NCBI RefSeq assembly: GCF_000735345.1
Contig: NZ_JMPJ01000031.1
Location: forward strand, 1-50,028
Direction of reading: 5' to 3'
DNA: 50,028 bases
From: Ewingella americana ATCC 33852
Lineage (GTDB): Bacteria; Pseudomonadota; Gammaproteobacteria; Enterobacterales; Enterobacteriaceae
Below are positions 18,701-25,903 of this stretch, one piece after another. A program made the position numbers and the translations under genes. Position 1 is the stretch's first letter. Every line of letters starts with the position of its first letter. The notes under the pieces were generated by a model. It saw nothing but the letters and a program-made list of their open reading frames with translations, did not search any database and was not told the DNA's origin.

Positions 18701-19570
18701 AAGGTGATAGTTCTGCAACATTGCTAGTAGACCGTATTCTAAAACATTGCTATATTTTTCTTTTTTCTCCCATTGTGTATTAGTGGTTGAGCTTCCGTCC
18801 CCGCGGACTCGATAATAATAGTTAGGCTTGTTCAGAAATGTTATTTTCCCTGAGCAATGCATCATGTAATCAATTACAAATTTCCCATCTTCGAAATTTG
18901 GTTTTATTTCATGATTAAATAAAATATTGTTGGATTTTATTATCTTAGTTTTAAATAGAGCTGAACTGGCTGAAAGTTGAATCAGGTCATCTAAATCTTT
19001 ACAATCACGAATTGTTTCATCTTTTTCAAAACAAAAACGTAGTGGCTGTGTGTCGCCAAAGGATTGAGAATCTTCTTTATAAACAACCATTTTACATGAA
19101 ATTATATCTGCAATATTGTTGCCATCGATATATTTACTGATAGTGAAAAAGTATTCTTTGTTAACAAAATCATCTGGATCTATAAAGCTAACCCATTCAG
19201 TATCAACTTTTTCTAATCCTAAGTTTCTTGCGCTAGCTTGGCCACCATTTTCTTTATAAATATAACTTATATTATCAGGGTACTTTTCCATCCAGTATTT
19301 TATTTTTGTTTCAGAGTTATCAGACGAACCATCATTTACTAGAATGATTTTTATATGTTTTTTGAAATTTAAGGTTTGTTTGGTTAATGATAAAAAGAAA
19401 TCATCTAAGTATTTTTCAGAGTTATAAACTGCTGCAACAATACTATATTTATATCCAAAATCAAATTCAATTTTTTTTATTGATTTGGCTTTTTTTTGAT
19501 TTTTTTTGATCATATCAGATATAAACAATTTAGGATCACGAACTAATTTTTTAAGTTTTCTTTTAAGCAT
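15770..19570 (-). CDS. Large capsule polymerase: GT2 + CDP-glycerol-type phosphotransferase + helical repeats
   Basis: This 1266-residue protein has three parts. Residues about 40-300 are a GT-A family 2 glycosyltransferase (YSIVAAVYNSEKYL, VNDGSSDNS, GGQASARNLGL, acidic motif FIDPDD). Residues about 490-850 resemble CDP-glycerol glycerophosphotransferases (TagF/TagB, Pfam Glyphos_transf), with FLQHGVTKDN, FTPHPN and VLITDYSSVAFDVAL carrying the expected His and Asp/Ser residues. Residues about 870-1260 are TPR/SEL-like helical repeats. I place the start at the ATG at 19570 (TGAGAAATAAA upstream); it follows the preceding stop by one base (TAAAATG), while a TTG 18 bp upstream is less likely. 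It probably makes an alternating sugar/polyol-phosphate chain. The donor is not proven: no local CDP-glycerol synthesis gene is present. Confidence 0.8.
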   Translation of the reverse strand: MLKRKLKKLVRDPKLFISDMIKKNQKKAKSIKKIEFDFGYKYSIVAAVYNSEKYLDDFFLSLTKQTLNFKKHIKIILVNDGSSDNSETKIKYWMEKYPDNISYIYKENGGQASARNLGLEKVDTEWVSFIDPDDFVNKEYFFTISKYIDGNNIADIISCKMVVYKEDSQSFGDTQPLRFCFEKDETIRDCKDLDDLIQLSASSALFKTKIIKSNNILFNHEIKPNFEDGKFVIDYMMHCSGKITFLNKPNYYYRVRGDGSSTTNTQWEKKEKYSNVLEYGLLAMLQNYHLEQKGKVPRFAQRTALYFLIQYFNRILNNPQSIGFLDTHEKEKFLKNLDDIFFYIDDKEILKFNLLGAWFFHKIGMQALFKSGEGYNFQIAYVKNHDAYKKEVQISYFCNEYSLEEIRINNKNVVPIHIQTMKHDFLGRIFYERLLWVKYDDLKDIMSVKLHENTEISIIGKSFKKDVSIGEINNIFLNKSPTRDEDVNTWLFMDSDTRADDNAEHLYRYVKNQQPQINAFFALRKNSKDWERLRSEGFNLVDFESDKFDIIYDRAAVLLSSHIDRCFTSYNGKYSLANKKFIFLQHGVTKDNISQWLNNTCRIDGILTSTYKEYFSFSNKDSLYNFDTRNVLLTGMPRYDNLSLPSESLNKSAILIMPTWRKELAGKTLKNTSTRSYNKEFKESEYFSKWQEVIKSKKLQEIHVEFGKRVIFTPHPNLIQYMDEFEIPDYIEVVNCQERQLQEIFSDTDVLITDYSSVAFDVALSGGKIIYYQFDEEQVFSGLHTYSRGYYNYHTDGFGPVTYDHDQIVNSLVNTFNESTKDSFKPSQDVFSFIDKNNCERSYHEIVKLMKPHENDKSVDIYYEYAIMATNNKNWDLALERWNILLKNEFKYNPYISEAKTRIVDILINQDKIEKASEFLEDLSLDDSFEWTDSNHIQNGKINLLTHNWSQSLSNINKIKKISNKEKLIILQCFAELSQADDFENTFEQIKLGMDGTYSVVCNSWRFICYKQWSLLCNFLEENIHLFNNEELVEYKPLLILARAHQELGDYDTANAYLERHELHDRGNILLRYQIAKLAFDRKQWGKVISQLSLINIATDKLPENLALIYLKSLRFSNKLKEAEDTVKKLSLETVEKSDFIFEIAEINLAQKNWHTSAEYWIKIIDKNEIANYKLAFIYRRLGMVEEGLSLLIKPGLKSPETLDEWILRAELAELSKRWDEANYCWESILRYYSETAPAYCWERLNNNKMLDCMSKITNAMAENTP

Positions 19571-19571
19571 T

Positions 19572-20669
19572 TTATTTCTCAGATTCAAAGTGATATTTAA
19601 GTGCTGTACTTAAGAGGGATTGATAGTTTTCCAGAGGTGCGTTCAGGGTATTAAAATCATTGGCACAGAAGGAGTGGGGGAGTACACCTTCTTTCTTAGC
19701 GAGCTTTAGTGCTTTAAAGCTACTTCTCGCTGCTGTGGACCTGATATTAAAGTAGTAGCAGATATCCCTGACGGGCACGGCTTCACCTTTTATATAAGAT
19801 AACCAAGGTACAAAAAAAGTTGCCAAATTTATGTCATAATTTGTTCTGAATTTATTAGGCAAAAACTCCCTTATTTCATTTGCGTATAATTCCCATGCTT
19901 TCTCATAGAGGCTTTTTCTCAGTGGCACATAGGTATGGACCAGCGGAGTATCGATAGCAATTTGGAAGTCTCGGTCAAAGATAGTAACGGATTGCTTAGA
20001 CGCTGAAAGTGTCGGCGTATTGGTACCTCTAGCCTGCATCGCAGCTAAGCTCTTCTGCGACAAGAACAATGAAGCAATGCCATTACTTTTGAAGAAATGC
20101 CCAGCTGGAAGGGGGCGAGCAACAAAAACATCATCATTAAAGTAAATAAAGTGCTCGGCCAGATCAGGTATCTTATGCAAGTGTGCTTCGATTACATGAG
20201 AGTTAAATGTCGGCAGATATTTTTCTTCGATGATCTCACTATGATCGATAACTTTAATTCGCGTGTTTTCTTTAAGCCAAACAGGAGATTGTCTGTCAGT
20301 AACGATATAAATATGCCTTACCCAAGGCAAATAACGCTCTACGCTTCTTATTGAGTAACGTAATTCATCATGATTACTAAAACGTGCTTCATCCGTTGCA
20401 TGCTGGCCAACAGTGTTTGTATTAGTAACCGCTTTATGTTGTTGATAGCGTTGTTGCCATTCCAAATCTGAGTCATCTACCCAAGTAAAAACAACATCTA
20501 TTGGGAAGTCGATATTAATGAGTTTTTCCATTGCAAGATCGTGACGAATAAGAATGCTCTCTTCTAACTCTGGGCATTTAATTTCATTACGAATAATAGG
20601 GTGTTTTTTATTGAGATAATCACGGAAGAATATGCCTGGACTTTTAAAAAACTTCTTAATCTTTTTCAT
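19572..20669 (-). CDS. Stealth-family capsule sugar-phosphate transferase
   Basis: The 365-residue protein shows the four conserved regions of the Stealth family: CR1 [12 protein letters not shown] (residues 57-68), CR2 [20 protein letters not shown] to [13 protein letters not shown] (96-187), CR3 [14 protein letters not shown], and CR4 [17 protein letters not shown]. Known members (e.g. meningococcal serogroup A/X polymerases and GlcNAc-1-phosphotransferase) transfer a hexose-1-phosphate from a nucleotide sugar, forming phosphodiesters. The family assignment is secure; the sugar is not. It is the first region 2 gene after kpsT. Its base composition is between the kps genes and the very AT-rich genes that follow. 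Confidence 0.88.
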   Translation of the reverse strand: MKKIKKFFKSPGIFFRDYLNKKHPIIRNEIKCPELEESILIRHDLAMEKLINIDFPIDVVFTWVDDSDLEWQQRYQQHKAVTNTNTVGQHATDEARFSNHDELRYSIRSVERYLPWVRHIYIVTDRQSPVWLKENTRIKVIDHSEIIEEKYLPTFNSHVIEAHLHKIPDLAEHFIYFNDDVFVARPLPAGHFFKSNGIASLFLSQKSLAAMQARGTNTPTLSASKQSVTIFDRDFQIAIDTPLVHTYVPLRKSLYEKAWELYANEIREFLPNKFRTNYDINLATFFVPWLSYIKGEAVPVRDICYYFNIRSTAARSSFKALKLAKKEGVLPHSFCANDFNTLNAPLENYQSLLSTALKYHFESEK

Positions 20670-20738
20670 TTTATAAAAATTCCAACCTGCATCTTTATTA
20701 AGGATTTAGCTTAATACTTTATATATCAAGGTTATTGA

Positions 20739-21404
20739 TTAAATCCCTTCATCCACCTTATAAACCTCAATCGCCTCATCCACTGAATCGAAATACTGCA
20801 CTTTATTATCTCGACCAATGAACAGTGCCACGTCACAGAACTCTTTTAGTGAGCCGAGACTGTGCGAGACCATTAAAAAACTGGCTTCTTTATGGCGGGC
20901 TTTGAACAAGTCGGCGCACTTCTGTTTGAAGCGCGCGTCTCCCACGGCGGTGACTTCGTCGACCAGATAGTAGTCGAACTTAAAAGCCATACTCAGGCCG
21001 AAGCCGAGGCGGGATTTCATGCCCGAGGAGTAGGTCTTGATGGGCATGTCGAAGTATTTGCCCAACTCGGCGAACTCTTCAACAAAGGCCACTTTGTCGC
21101 GTAACTCACTCTGCGTGGCATAAAGGCGGGCGACGAACTTGACGTTTTCACGCCCGGTCAGGCTGCCCTGAAAACCTCCGGCCAGACCGACGGGCCATGA
21201 GATGGTTTTATCGGTCGAGATTTTGCCGCTGTCCGGTCGGTCAATGCCGCCAATCACCCGCAGCAATGTTGATTTACCGGCGCCATTTCGGCCAATCAGC
21301 GCAACACTCTTATCTGAAGGCAGCTCGACGTTGAGGTCTTTAAACACATAGTGACGGCCAGCCGGGGTGCGATAGGACTTGGTGAGATTTTCGATTCTGA
21401 TCAT
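20739..21404 (-). CDS. kpsT: Capsule ABC exporter ATPase KpsT
   Basis: The 221-residue ATP-binding subunit pairs with KpsM to move lipid-linked capsule across the inner membrane. Motifs are Walker A IGRNGAGKST (about residue 36), signature YSSGMKSRLGFGLSMAF and Walker B YYLVDEVTAVGD, with MVSHSLGSL as switch. The length matches KpsT/CtrD (about 219). The ATG overlaps the end of kpsM by four bases. A gap of about 70 bp precedes the Stealth gene. Confidence 0.95.
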   Translation of the reverse strand: MIRIENLTKSYRTPAGRHYVFKDLNVELPSDKSVALIGRNGAGKSTLLRVIGGIDRPDSGKISTDKTISWPVGLAGGFQGSLTGRENVKFVARLYATQSELRDKVAFVEEFAELGKYFDMPIKTYSSGMKSRLGFGLSMAFKFDYYLVDEVTAVGDARFKQKCADLFKARHKEASFLMVSHSLGSLKEFCDVALFIGRDNKVQYFDSVDEAIEVYKVDEGI

Positions 21405-22177
21405 GAGGTCAACATCGCCTCTTCGCGGTTACGATAAAGCGCCAGCCCGACGAACAGGGCGACCAGTGCGCAAAATGCCAGATAGTTTAGGCTTACGCCT
21501 TCGCTGATATACCCCGGCACCACGGCTTCTCTACAGAGTTCGACCACGTGAACAATCGGGTTCCACAGTAAATAGGGCCAATAGTCCTTGGGGATGTTAT
21601 GCAGCGAAAACATGATGCAGGAGATGAAATAGAGCGGTTTGATCAGAATAGGCAGAAACTTCTCGGTCTCGGGGAAGGTCTTCCCGACCACCATAAAGAT
21701 AAGGCCAATGCCACAGGAAAGAATAACCAGTAGCACCCACACTAGCACCAGCGTGACCATCTTAGTCACTTCAAACTCTTCGCCGGCTAGGCCAACAATC
21801 ACCATCAGCAGCACGTAAACCACGGCATAAATCATCGCTTCAAGAATGGCGCGGGCGATAATGGTGTCGATAGGTTTGACTGGACGATAGTTGAATAACC
21901 CCTGATTTGCCTCAATCGCCCCAATCGAGCGATTAGTAATATTGCTAAAGACAAAGAAGGGAACGATTCCATTGATTAAGAAAACAGGGAAAGAAATATC
22001 CGGCATAGTGCGATGCATAATAAAGCCGAATATCGCCAACATAATCAGCATATGTGCCATGGGTTCCAGCGCTGCCCATAGGTAGCCGAGGCGGAACTTG
22101 CCAAAGCGGGTTTTAATCTCTCTTAAAAACAAAGCCTTAATCGCGGCTTTTTGCACTTCGAAACCACTGCGTGCCAT
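21401..22177 (-). CDS. kpsM: Capsule ABC exporter permease KpsM
   Basis: The 258-residue ABC-2 type permease has six hydrophobic segments. A cytoplasmic N-terminus (MARSGFEVQKAAIKALFLREIKTRFGKFRLGYLWAALEP, the conserved KpsM/CtrC start) and PLYFISCIMFSLHNIPKDYWPYLLWNPIVHVVEL near the C-terminus are typical (both seen over longer stretches). It is the first gene of the region 3-region 2 operon, located directly behind a JUMPstart/ops element, so RfaH-dependent elongation through the long AT-rich operon is expected. Confidence 0.95.
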   Translation of the reverse strand: MARSGFEVQKAAIKALFLREIKTRFGKFRLGYLWAALEPMAHMLIMLAIFGFIMHRTMPDISFPVFLINGIVPFFVFSNITNRSIGAIEANQGLFNYRPVKPIDTIIARAILEAMIYAVVYVLLMVIVGLAGEEFEVTKMVTLVLVWVLLVILSCGIGLIFMVVGKTFPETEKFLPILIKPLYFISCIMFSLHNIPKDYWPYLLWNPIVHVVELCREAVVPGYISEGVSLNYLAFCALVALFVGLALYRNREEAMLTS

Positions 22178-22839
22178 CTATTGAATTCCAGATTTTGTCG
22201 AAAATTTCCACGCTACCGCCCCTGGTTTACAGCAACCAATACGCTGAGAAACGGTGACTCATTTTTTTAAAACAGCAGCAAAAGCAGGCCGCAGGCGAGA
22301 TAAAAATCACCTGTAAGAATATTTGTAGCGTCGTTAATTGAGTCGAAGGACGGGGCAAAACTGAACATGAGCTAGCCAGGCCAAAAAATAATTTTTAGCC
22401 TTTAAAGCGGTGGACGCGGGGTATCTAAACCGCCGAAGCGGGTCAAAACGTGTCGAGTATGATCAGAGCCTTAACAAATATTTCAGCACGTTACAGGTGT
22501 AAGCCGAAGTCTGTAAAATTGCTTTAGGCTATTAATTTGTCTTTAATTATTTACCTAGGCTATCGATTAGGATTTTTCTTATCGTGAGATTTAAAATTAA
22601 TAAATAACAACAGGTTATGATTAGTCCGACTCTGAGATTTTCAATGAAATTAGTTATGATTGAGAACTGTAACCTTACTTGATTATTTCAAATTGCATTG
22701 AAATATCAAATTTCGATCTATTTCTGCTTGTTTCAGACTGTTTATTGCTAGCAGGGGTGCCGTGCCAAAAAGCGGGCAGGGTATAGCGGAATAGGGAAGG
22801 AAGATTGTCCGCCGGAGAAAAAGGTTGGTTGTTCGCTGA
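22178..22839. other. Capsule promoter region between kpsM and ybiI
   Basis: This 662-bp region holds the JUMPstart element at its left end and otherwise no supported gene. It is AT-rich, with runs suited to H-NS or IHF binding. In E. coli the region 3 capsule promoter lies several hundred bases upstream of kpsM, so the long leader is expected. The exact -10/-35 of the kpsM promoter could not be fixed by eye. Confidence 0.5.
22209..22247 (-). promoter_or_regulatory. JUMPstart / ops element (RfaH recruitment) in the kpsM leader
   Basis: On the minus strand the core GCTGTAAACCAGGGG is followed directly by GGCGGTAG (ops, at 22213-22220) and CGTGG, about 35 nt before the kpsM ATG. It matches the JUMPstart consensus of capsule and O-antigen operons. 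RfaH is recruited to RNA polymerase paused at ops and suppresses termination in long polysaccharide operons. The match is seen directly; RfaH action is established for the element. Confidence 0.92.
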
Positions 22840-23106
22840 CTAACGCAACTGACTATCTTTACTCCCACGACGATTATAACCCGAGTTTGCCTGATGCTTT
22901 TTGTCGAGTGCTGTCTGACAGGCAATGCAGTATTGCACACCGGGCAGGGCTTTGCGGCGCGCCTCGGGAATAGGTTCGCCACATTCATGACAGAATTCAG
23001 CACTTTCGCCGTGGCCCAGTGCTTGACGCGCGCGGTTGACGGCGTCTTCGACGGTAGAGTCAATTTGATCTTGAACGGCACCGTCTTGTGCCCATCCACT
23101 TGCCAT
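22840..23106 (-). CDS. ybiI: DksA/TraR-type C4 zinc-finger protein YbiI
   Basis: The 88-residue protein matches E. coli YbiI in length and pattern: MASGWAQDGAVQDQID at the start, CHECGEPIPEARRKALPG with the second pair CIAC, and the tail GYNRRGSKDSQLR. The four cysteines form the DksA-type zinc ribbon. It lacks the long DksA coiled coil, so it is not a full DksA. Its role is uncertain. GGAGGATTT precedes the ATG. It lies downstream of dps on the same strand, behind the dps terminator. Confidence 0.92.
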   Translation of the reverse strand: MASGWAQDGAVQDQIDSTVEDAVNRARQALGHGESAEFCHECGEPIPEARRKALPGVQYCIACQTALDKKHQANSGYNRRGSKDSQLR

Positions 23107-23123
23107 AAATCCTCCAAATCAAT

Positions 23124-23159
23124 AGAAAACGGGCCAATGATTTTCACCATTGGCCCGTT
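23124..23159 (-). terminator. Terminator of dps
   Basis: A 12-bp stem (AACGGGCCAATG 23128-23139, CATTGGCCCGTT 23148-23159) lies 50 bp after the dps stop. On the minus strand it is followed by TTCTATTG with a short T tract (TTTTCT), consistent with an intrinsic terminator. Confidence 0.75.
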
Positions 23160-23208
23160 ACATTCTAAAAGGCTAGAAGTTGTTTAAGACGAAATGTGGA
23201 CTCTGGTG

Positions 23209-23712
23209 TTATTCAATATTGGATTCAATGAACCAGAGGAACTTGTCCAGATCTCGTGATGCCGCAGTCAGAATATCCGCAGTATCTTCATCTTCTACTT
23301 TGGTTGCCGCTTTACGTGTGTCGTTGGCAACTTGCCCATAACGGTCGGCCAAGGCTTTCAGGTGCTCTTGAACGGTATGAATGTTGGTTGGGTAGCTTTT
23401 CAGCGGAGTTTTGTCGTTTACAACCTGCACTGTACCCAGCGCTACGCCACCTAACTGCACCACACGTTCAGCGATGTTGTCCTGATGCTCAGTGATGGCA
23501 GTACGGAAGCCGTCCAGCATTTCGTGAACCGCGATGAAGTTCGCGCCACGCATGTTCCAGTGGGCTTGCTTAGTGATCAACGACAGGTCGATGTATTCTG
23601 CAACCAAAGGGTTCAACACTTTGATGGTGTCCAGCTTGACGCCTTCTTCAACATCATTACGTGTGTAGAGAAGTTCAGAAGATTTCGTTTTTACCAATTT
23701 AGCGGTACTCAT
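23209..23712 (-). CDS. dps: DNA-binding ferritin-like protein Dps
   Basis: The 167-residue protein has the same length as E. coli Dps. The inter-subunit ferroxidase motif is present ([20 protein letters not shown] with His, Asp and Glu ligands; [12 protein letters not shown]). The N-terminal lysine/arginine tail ([20 protein letters not shown]) serves DNA binding. The dodecamer oxidises Fe(II) with hydrogen peroxide and compacts DNA in stationary phase. OxyR, IHF and sigma-S control are established for the family. In E. coli dps follows glnH directly; here the whole capsule locus and ybiI separate them. Confidence 0.97.
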   Translation of the reverse strand: MSTAKLVKTKSSELLYTRNDVEEGVKLDTIKVLNPLVAEYIDLSLITKQAHWNMRGANFIAVHEMLDGFRTAITEHQDNIAERVVQLGGVALGTVQVVNDKTPLKSYPTNIHTVQEHLKALADRYGQVANDTRKAATKVEDEDTADILTAASRDLDKFLWFIESNIE

Positions 23713-23772
23713 AATAGATATCCTCTTTAGTTATCTTTAGTTTAAGCGTTATACGAATTCGATATGGGAATA

Positions 23773-23802
23773 AGTATAGCAACCTTTTAAAATTCTGCCT
23801 TA
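23773..23802 (-). promoter_or_regulatory. Probable dps promoter (sigma-70/sigma-S type -10)
   Basis: The minus strand carries CTATACTTATT, with TATACT at 23773-23778, about 60 bp before the dps ATG. The C before TATACT is favoured by sigma-S. No good -35 is seen, which also fits sigma-S and activator-dependent promoters. Confidence 0.55.
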
Positions 23803-23885
23803 AATCGTCGGCTATCAATGAAATCGTTAAAAACGAATGGCGATAGCCAGCGTTTTAATAATTCTTCTTCTGCAAATTTGGTCAT
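23787..23885 (-). CDS. Possible 32-residue small protein upstream of dps
   Basis: An ATG frame of 32 codons encodes MTKFAEEELLKRWLSPF and continues VFNDFIDSRRFKAEF to a TAA that touches the dps promoter. The peptide is a plausible charged amphipathic chain, but there is no clear ribosome binding site, and I recognise no homologue. It is reported only as a candidate. Confidence 0.15.
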   Translation of the reverse strand: MTKFAEEELLKRWLSPFVFNDFIDSRRFKAEF

Positions 23886-24062
23886 GCTTTTACATGACGC
23901 GTTCTATAAAAGTATGCAGAAGGATATTTAACGTCACATTGTCTTGGTGCTGTTAAATACACTAGGGTCGGGCAGGGTTGATTTCAACCCTAAATTTTAA
24001 GATAAATTGCAACTAACTGAATTATAGCTATTTTATTTGGATTTATTTTGGTTTTTATAAAT

Positions 24063-24077
24063 TGATAATATTTATCA
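24063..24077. promoter_or_regulatory. Fur-box-like palindrome
   Basis: TGATAAT-A-TTTATCA differs from the 7-1-7 Fur core (TGATAAT-N-ATTATCA) by one base. It lies about 290 bp upstream of the predicted dps start and downstream of tam, with no obvious iron gene next to it. An AT-rich context makes a chance match possible. Confidence 0.35.
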
Positions 24078-24271
24078 TTTACATTTTCATTGCGGTTTTA
24101 TGAAGGTTTTTAAGAGCTATCTTAATTTTAGCTTCAGTTTTTCTTATCAGTGATAATAACCTTGGGTGACTAGGTGTTATTAAGCGGCGAGCAGTCTAAA
24201 GGGAATTGGTAATATTTTGTTTCACGGCAGAGTGAATATATTGTCTGCCGTGAAATAGCAGGTGCTGAAAA

Positions 24272-25054
24272 TTAATGGCGCGCGCTTTTGCGGGCAATTA
24301 AAAACAGCCGAGGGAAGGCCAGAAGCACGCTGCGGTCGGCACGCGGCAGGTAGACCTGCTCCAGCTCTTGCAGATAGCTGGCGAGGAAGGCTTCCTGCTG
24401 GGTTTCATCCAGCGGGGCCAAAAACGGTCGCAGCCCGGTGGAGCTCAGCCAGTCAACAATCGCTTTGGCCGAAGGCATCACGTGATAATAGGTGGTGCGC
24501 CAGATATCCACCATCGCACCTTGGCTTGCCAGCAAATCATAATATTGCTCGGTGGTGAGCAGCTGCTTGCGCGAGTTATCTACCCCAGCAATCACATCCT
24601 TCCACTCCGGCTGGTCGGCGACCTTTTGCATTAACTGGTGCGATGGTTGCGACAGGTTGTCCGGCATCTGCACGGCAAACACGCCTTCTGGCGCGAGCTG
24701 CTGCATCAGGTGCGGGATCAGCTCTTCGTGCCCGGTCACCCACTGGAGCGAGGCATTGCCGTAGATAATGTCCTGCGGCTGGGTCGGCTTCCATTCGCGG
24801 ATATCCACTTTCTCAAAGCGGCAGGAAGGCAAGCGTTCGCGCGCCTTTTCCAGCATGGCTTGAGAAGTGTCGAGGCCAGTCAGCAGGGCCTCGGGATAGG
24901 CGTGTTGCAGCAGTTCGGTGCTATTACCCGGCCCACAGCCTAGATCTGTGATGAATTTGGCATTGGGATGCAGCACACGGGCGAGAAGTTCAGCGGCGGG
25001 GCGGGTGCGTTCGGCTTCGAACTGGCGATAGAGATCAGGATTCCAGTCTTTCAT
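24272..25054 (-). CDS. tam: Trans-aconitate 2-methyltransferase Tam
   Basis: The 260-residue class I SAM-dependent methyltransferase matches the Tam family (E. coli 252). It begins MKDWNPDLYRQFEAERTRPA, with SAM-binding motif I ITDLGCGPGNSTELL, motif II LTGLDTSQAMLEKA, and YGNASLQWV further on. It methyl-esterifies trans-aconitate, a toxic by-product of cis-aconitate and an aconitase inhibitor, in the cytoplasm. AAGGAACCGCC precedes the ATG. It lies 156 bp downstream of the anti-sigma gene, after a terminator, so it has its own promoter. Confidence 0.92.
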   Translation of the reverse strand: MKDWNPDLYRQFEAERTRPAAELLARVLHPNAKFITDLGCGPGNSTELLQHAYPEALLTGLDTSQAMLEKARERLPSCRFEKVDIREWKPTQPQDIIYGNASLQWVTGHEELIPHLMQQLAPEGVFAVQMPDNLSQPSHQLMQKVADQPEWKDVIAGVDNSRKQLLTTEQYYDLLASQGAMVDIWRTTYYHVMPSAKAIVDWLSSTGLRPFLAPLDETQQEAFLASYLQELEQVYLPRADRSVLLAFPRLFLIARKSARH

Positions 25055-25133
25055 GGCGGTTCCTTACAGCGGAGTCGGGGTATTGCCCATAATCCTAGAC
25101 CGAGTTGATGACGCTGGCGAGTCAGAGTGCAAA

Positions 25134-25168
25134 GATAAAAAAACGCCGGGTCAGAGAGCTGCCCGGCG
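25134..25168 (-). terminator. Terminator of the fasciclin-sigma-anti-sigma operon
   Basis: The stem CGCCGGG (25144-25150) pairs with CCCGGCG (25162-25168). On the minus strand it is followed by seven T residues (25137-25143). It lies about 45 bp after the anti-sigma stop. Confidence 0.85.
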
Positions 25169-25210
25169 AAATAATCAGGAATACTTCTTTTCATAGCTAA
25201 AGGGTAATGA

Positions 25211-25903
25211 TTAAAGCGCAATCGCACCGCTGTAGAGTACAGCGCCGGTCGGTTGCCCGGTTGGGGAGCCGCCCTGTGGTTCAAGGCTGATAGCCAGCGT
25301 CGAGCCGGGGTCAGGCATCCTGGTCGCCAGTGACAGCTGGGTTGGCGACGCCACATTTAGCAGTCCGAGCGAGCGCGGTTTGCCGCCCGCCGGAATGGTC
25401 CACAATTCCAAACTTCGGTCTTTGGCTATCTCCTGCAAATGCAGCGGAGTGAGGGTCAGCTGGTTGGCGTCTTTATCGACGCTCACCACCCATTGCCCGC
25501 CGCCAGCGCTGCTATTAGCCAAAATGGCCACCGGCGTGATAGCCGAAGGTTGTACCAGCAGCTTCGGTACCAAGAGTAAAGCAGCCAGTCCTGCCGCCAA
25601 CGCCCAGCCAAGATAACCACGCCACGGCATTTTGCTTGGTGTTGCAGCGTTGTCGGTTGGCGCAGCTGCCTGCGGCACCGGCCCGAGTTGCAACTGAATG
25701 CGTTTCCACACTGACGCGGGTGGCGTGACCGGCGTCAGCTGATTGTCGAGTTGGGTAAAAGCTTCCTGCCAGCGAGCGACTTCGGCCTGCAGCGCCGGGT
25801 CGTTTTGCATTGCAATCTCAAACTGGCGACGTGCTGCACCGCGTAAGGTCCCCAGCGCATATTCCGCCGACAGAGCGGCATGGTATTCCCGTCTGTTTTT
25901 CAT
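25211..25903 (-). CDS. RskA-type membrane anti-sigma factor
   Basis: The 230-residue protein has an N-terminal cytoplasmic anti-sigma domain (AEYALGTLRGAARRQFEIAM, then PPASVWKRIQLQLG), one transmembrane helix around residues 95-116 (WALAAGLAALLLVPKLLV), and a periplasmic RskA C-terminal domain (LTPLHLQEIAKDRSLELWTI, PAGGKPRSLGLL, LAISLEPQGGSPTGQPTG). The family binds its cognate ECF sigma factor at the membrane and is released by periplasmic signals. It overlaps the sigma gene by four bases (ATGA), showing translational coupling. The symbol is left blank because the signal and regulon are unknown. Confidence 0.88.
   Translation of the reverse strand: MKNRREYHAALSAEYALGTLRGAARRQFEIAMQNDPALQAEVARWQEAFTQLDNQLTPVTPPASVWKRIQLQLGPVPQAAAPTDNAATPSKMPWRGYLGWALAAGLAALLLVPKLLVQPSAITPVAILANSSAGGGQWVVSVDKDANQLTLTPLHLQEIAKDRSLELWTIPAGGKPRSLGLLNVASPTQLSLATRMPDPGSTLAISLEPQGGSPTGQPTGAVLYSGAIAL

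Larger units (their letters stand above)
23713..24271. other. Intergenic region between dps and tam
   Basis: This 559-bp AT-rich stretch contains the dps promoter, the Fur-like palindrome, a possible small ORF and an 18-bp palindrome (AGGGTTGATTTCAACCCT, 23974-23991). No established gene is visible. Part of it (24000-24140) is almost pure A/T. Confidence 0.5.

Noticed and set aside
22440-22460. GGTCAAAACGTG in the kpsM leader as a third copy of the dispersed repeat
   Set aside because: Only the short box is shared; the ordered hairpins and the other conserved blocks are missing.
22683-23150. 155-codon frame overlapping ybiI on the same strand
   Set aside because: It is a different frame of the well-supported ybiI gene plus AT-rich flank and has no domain pattern.
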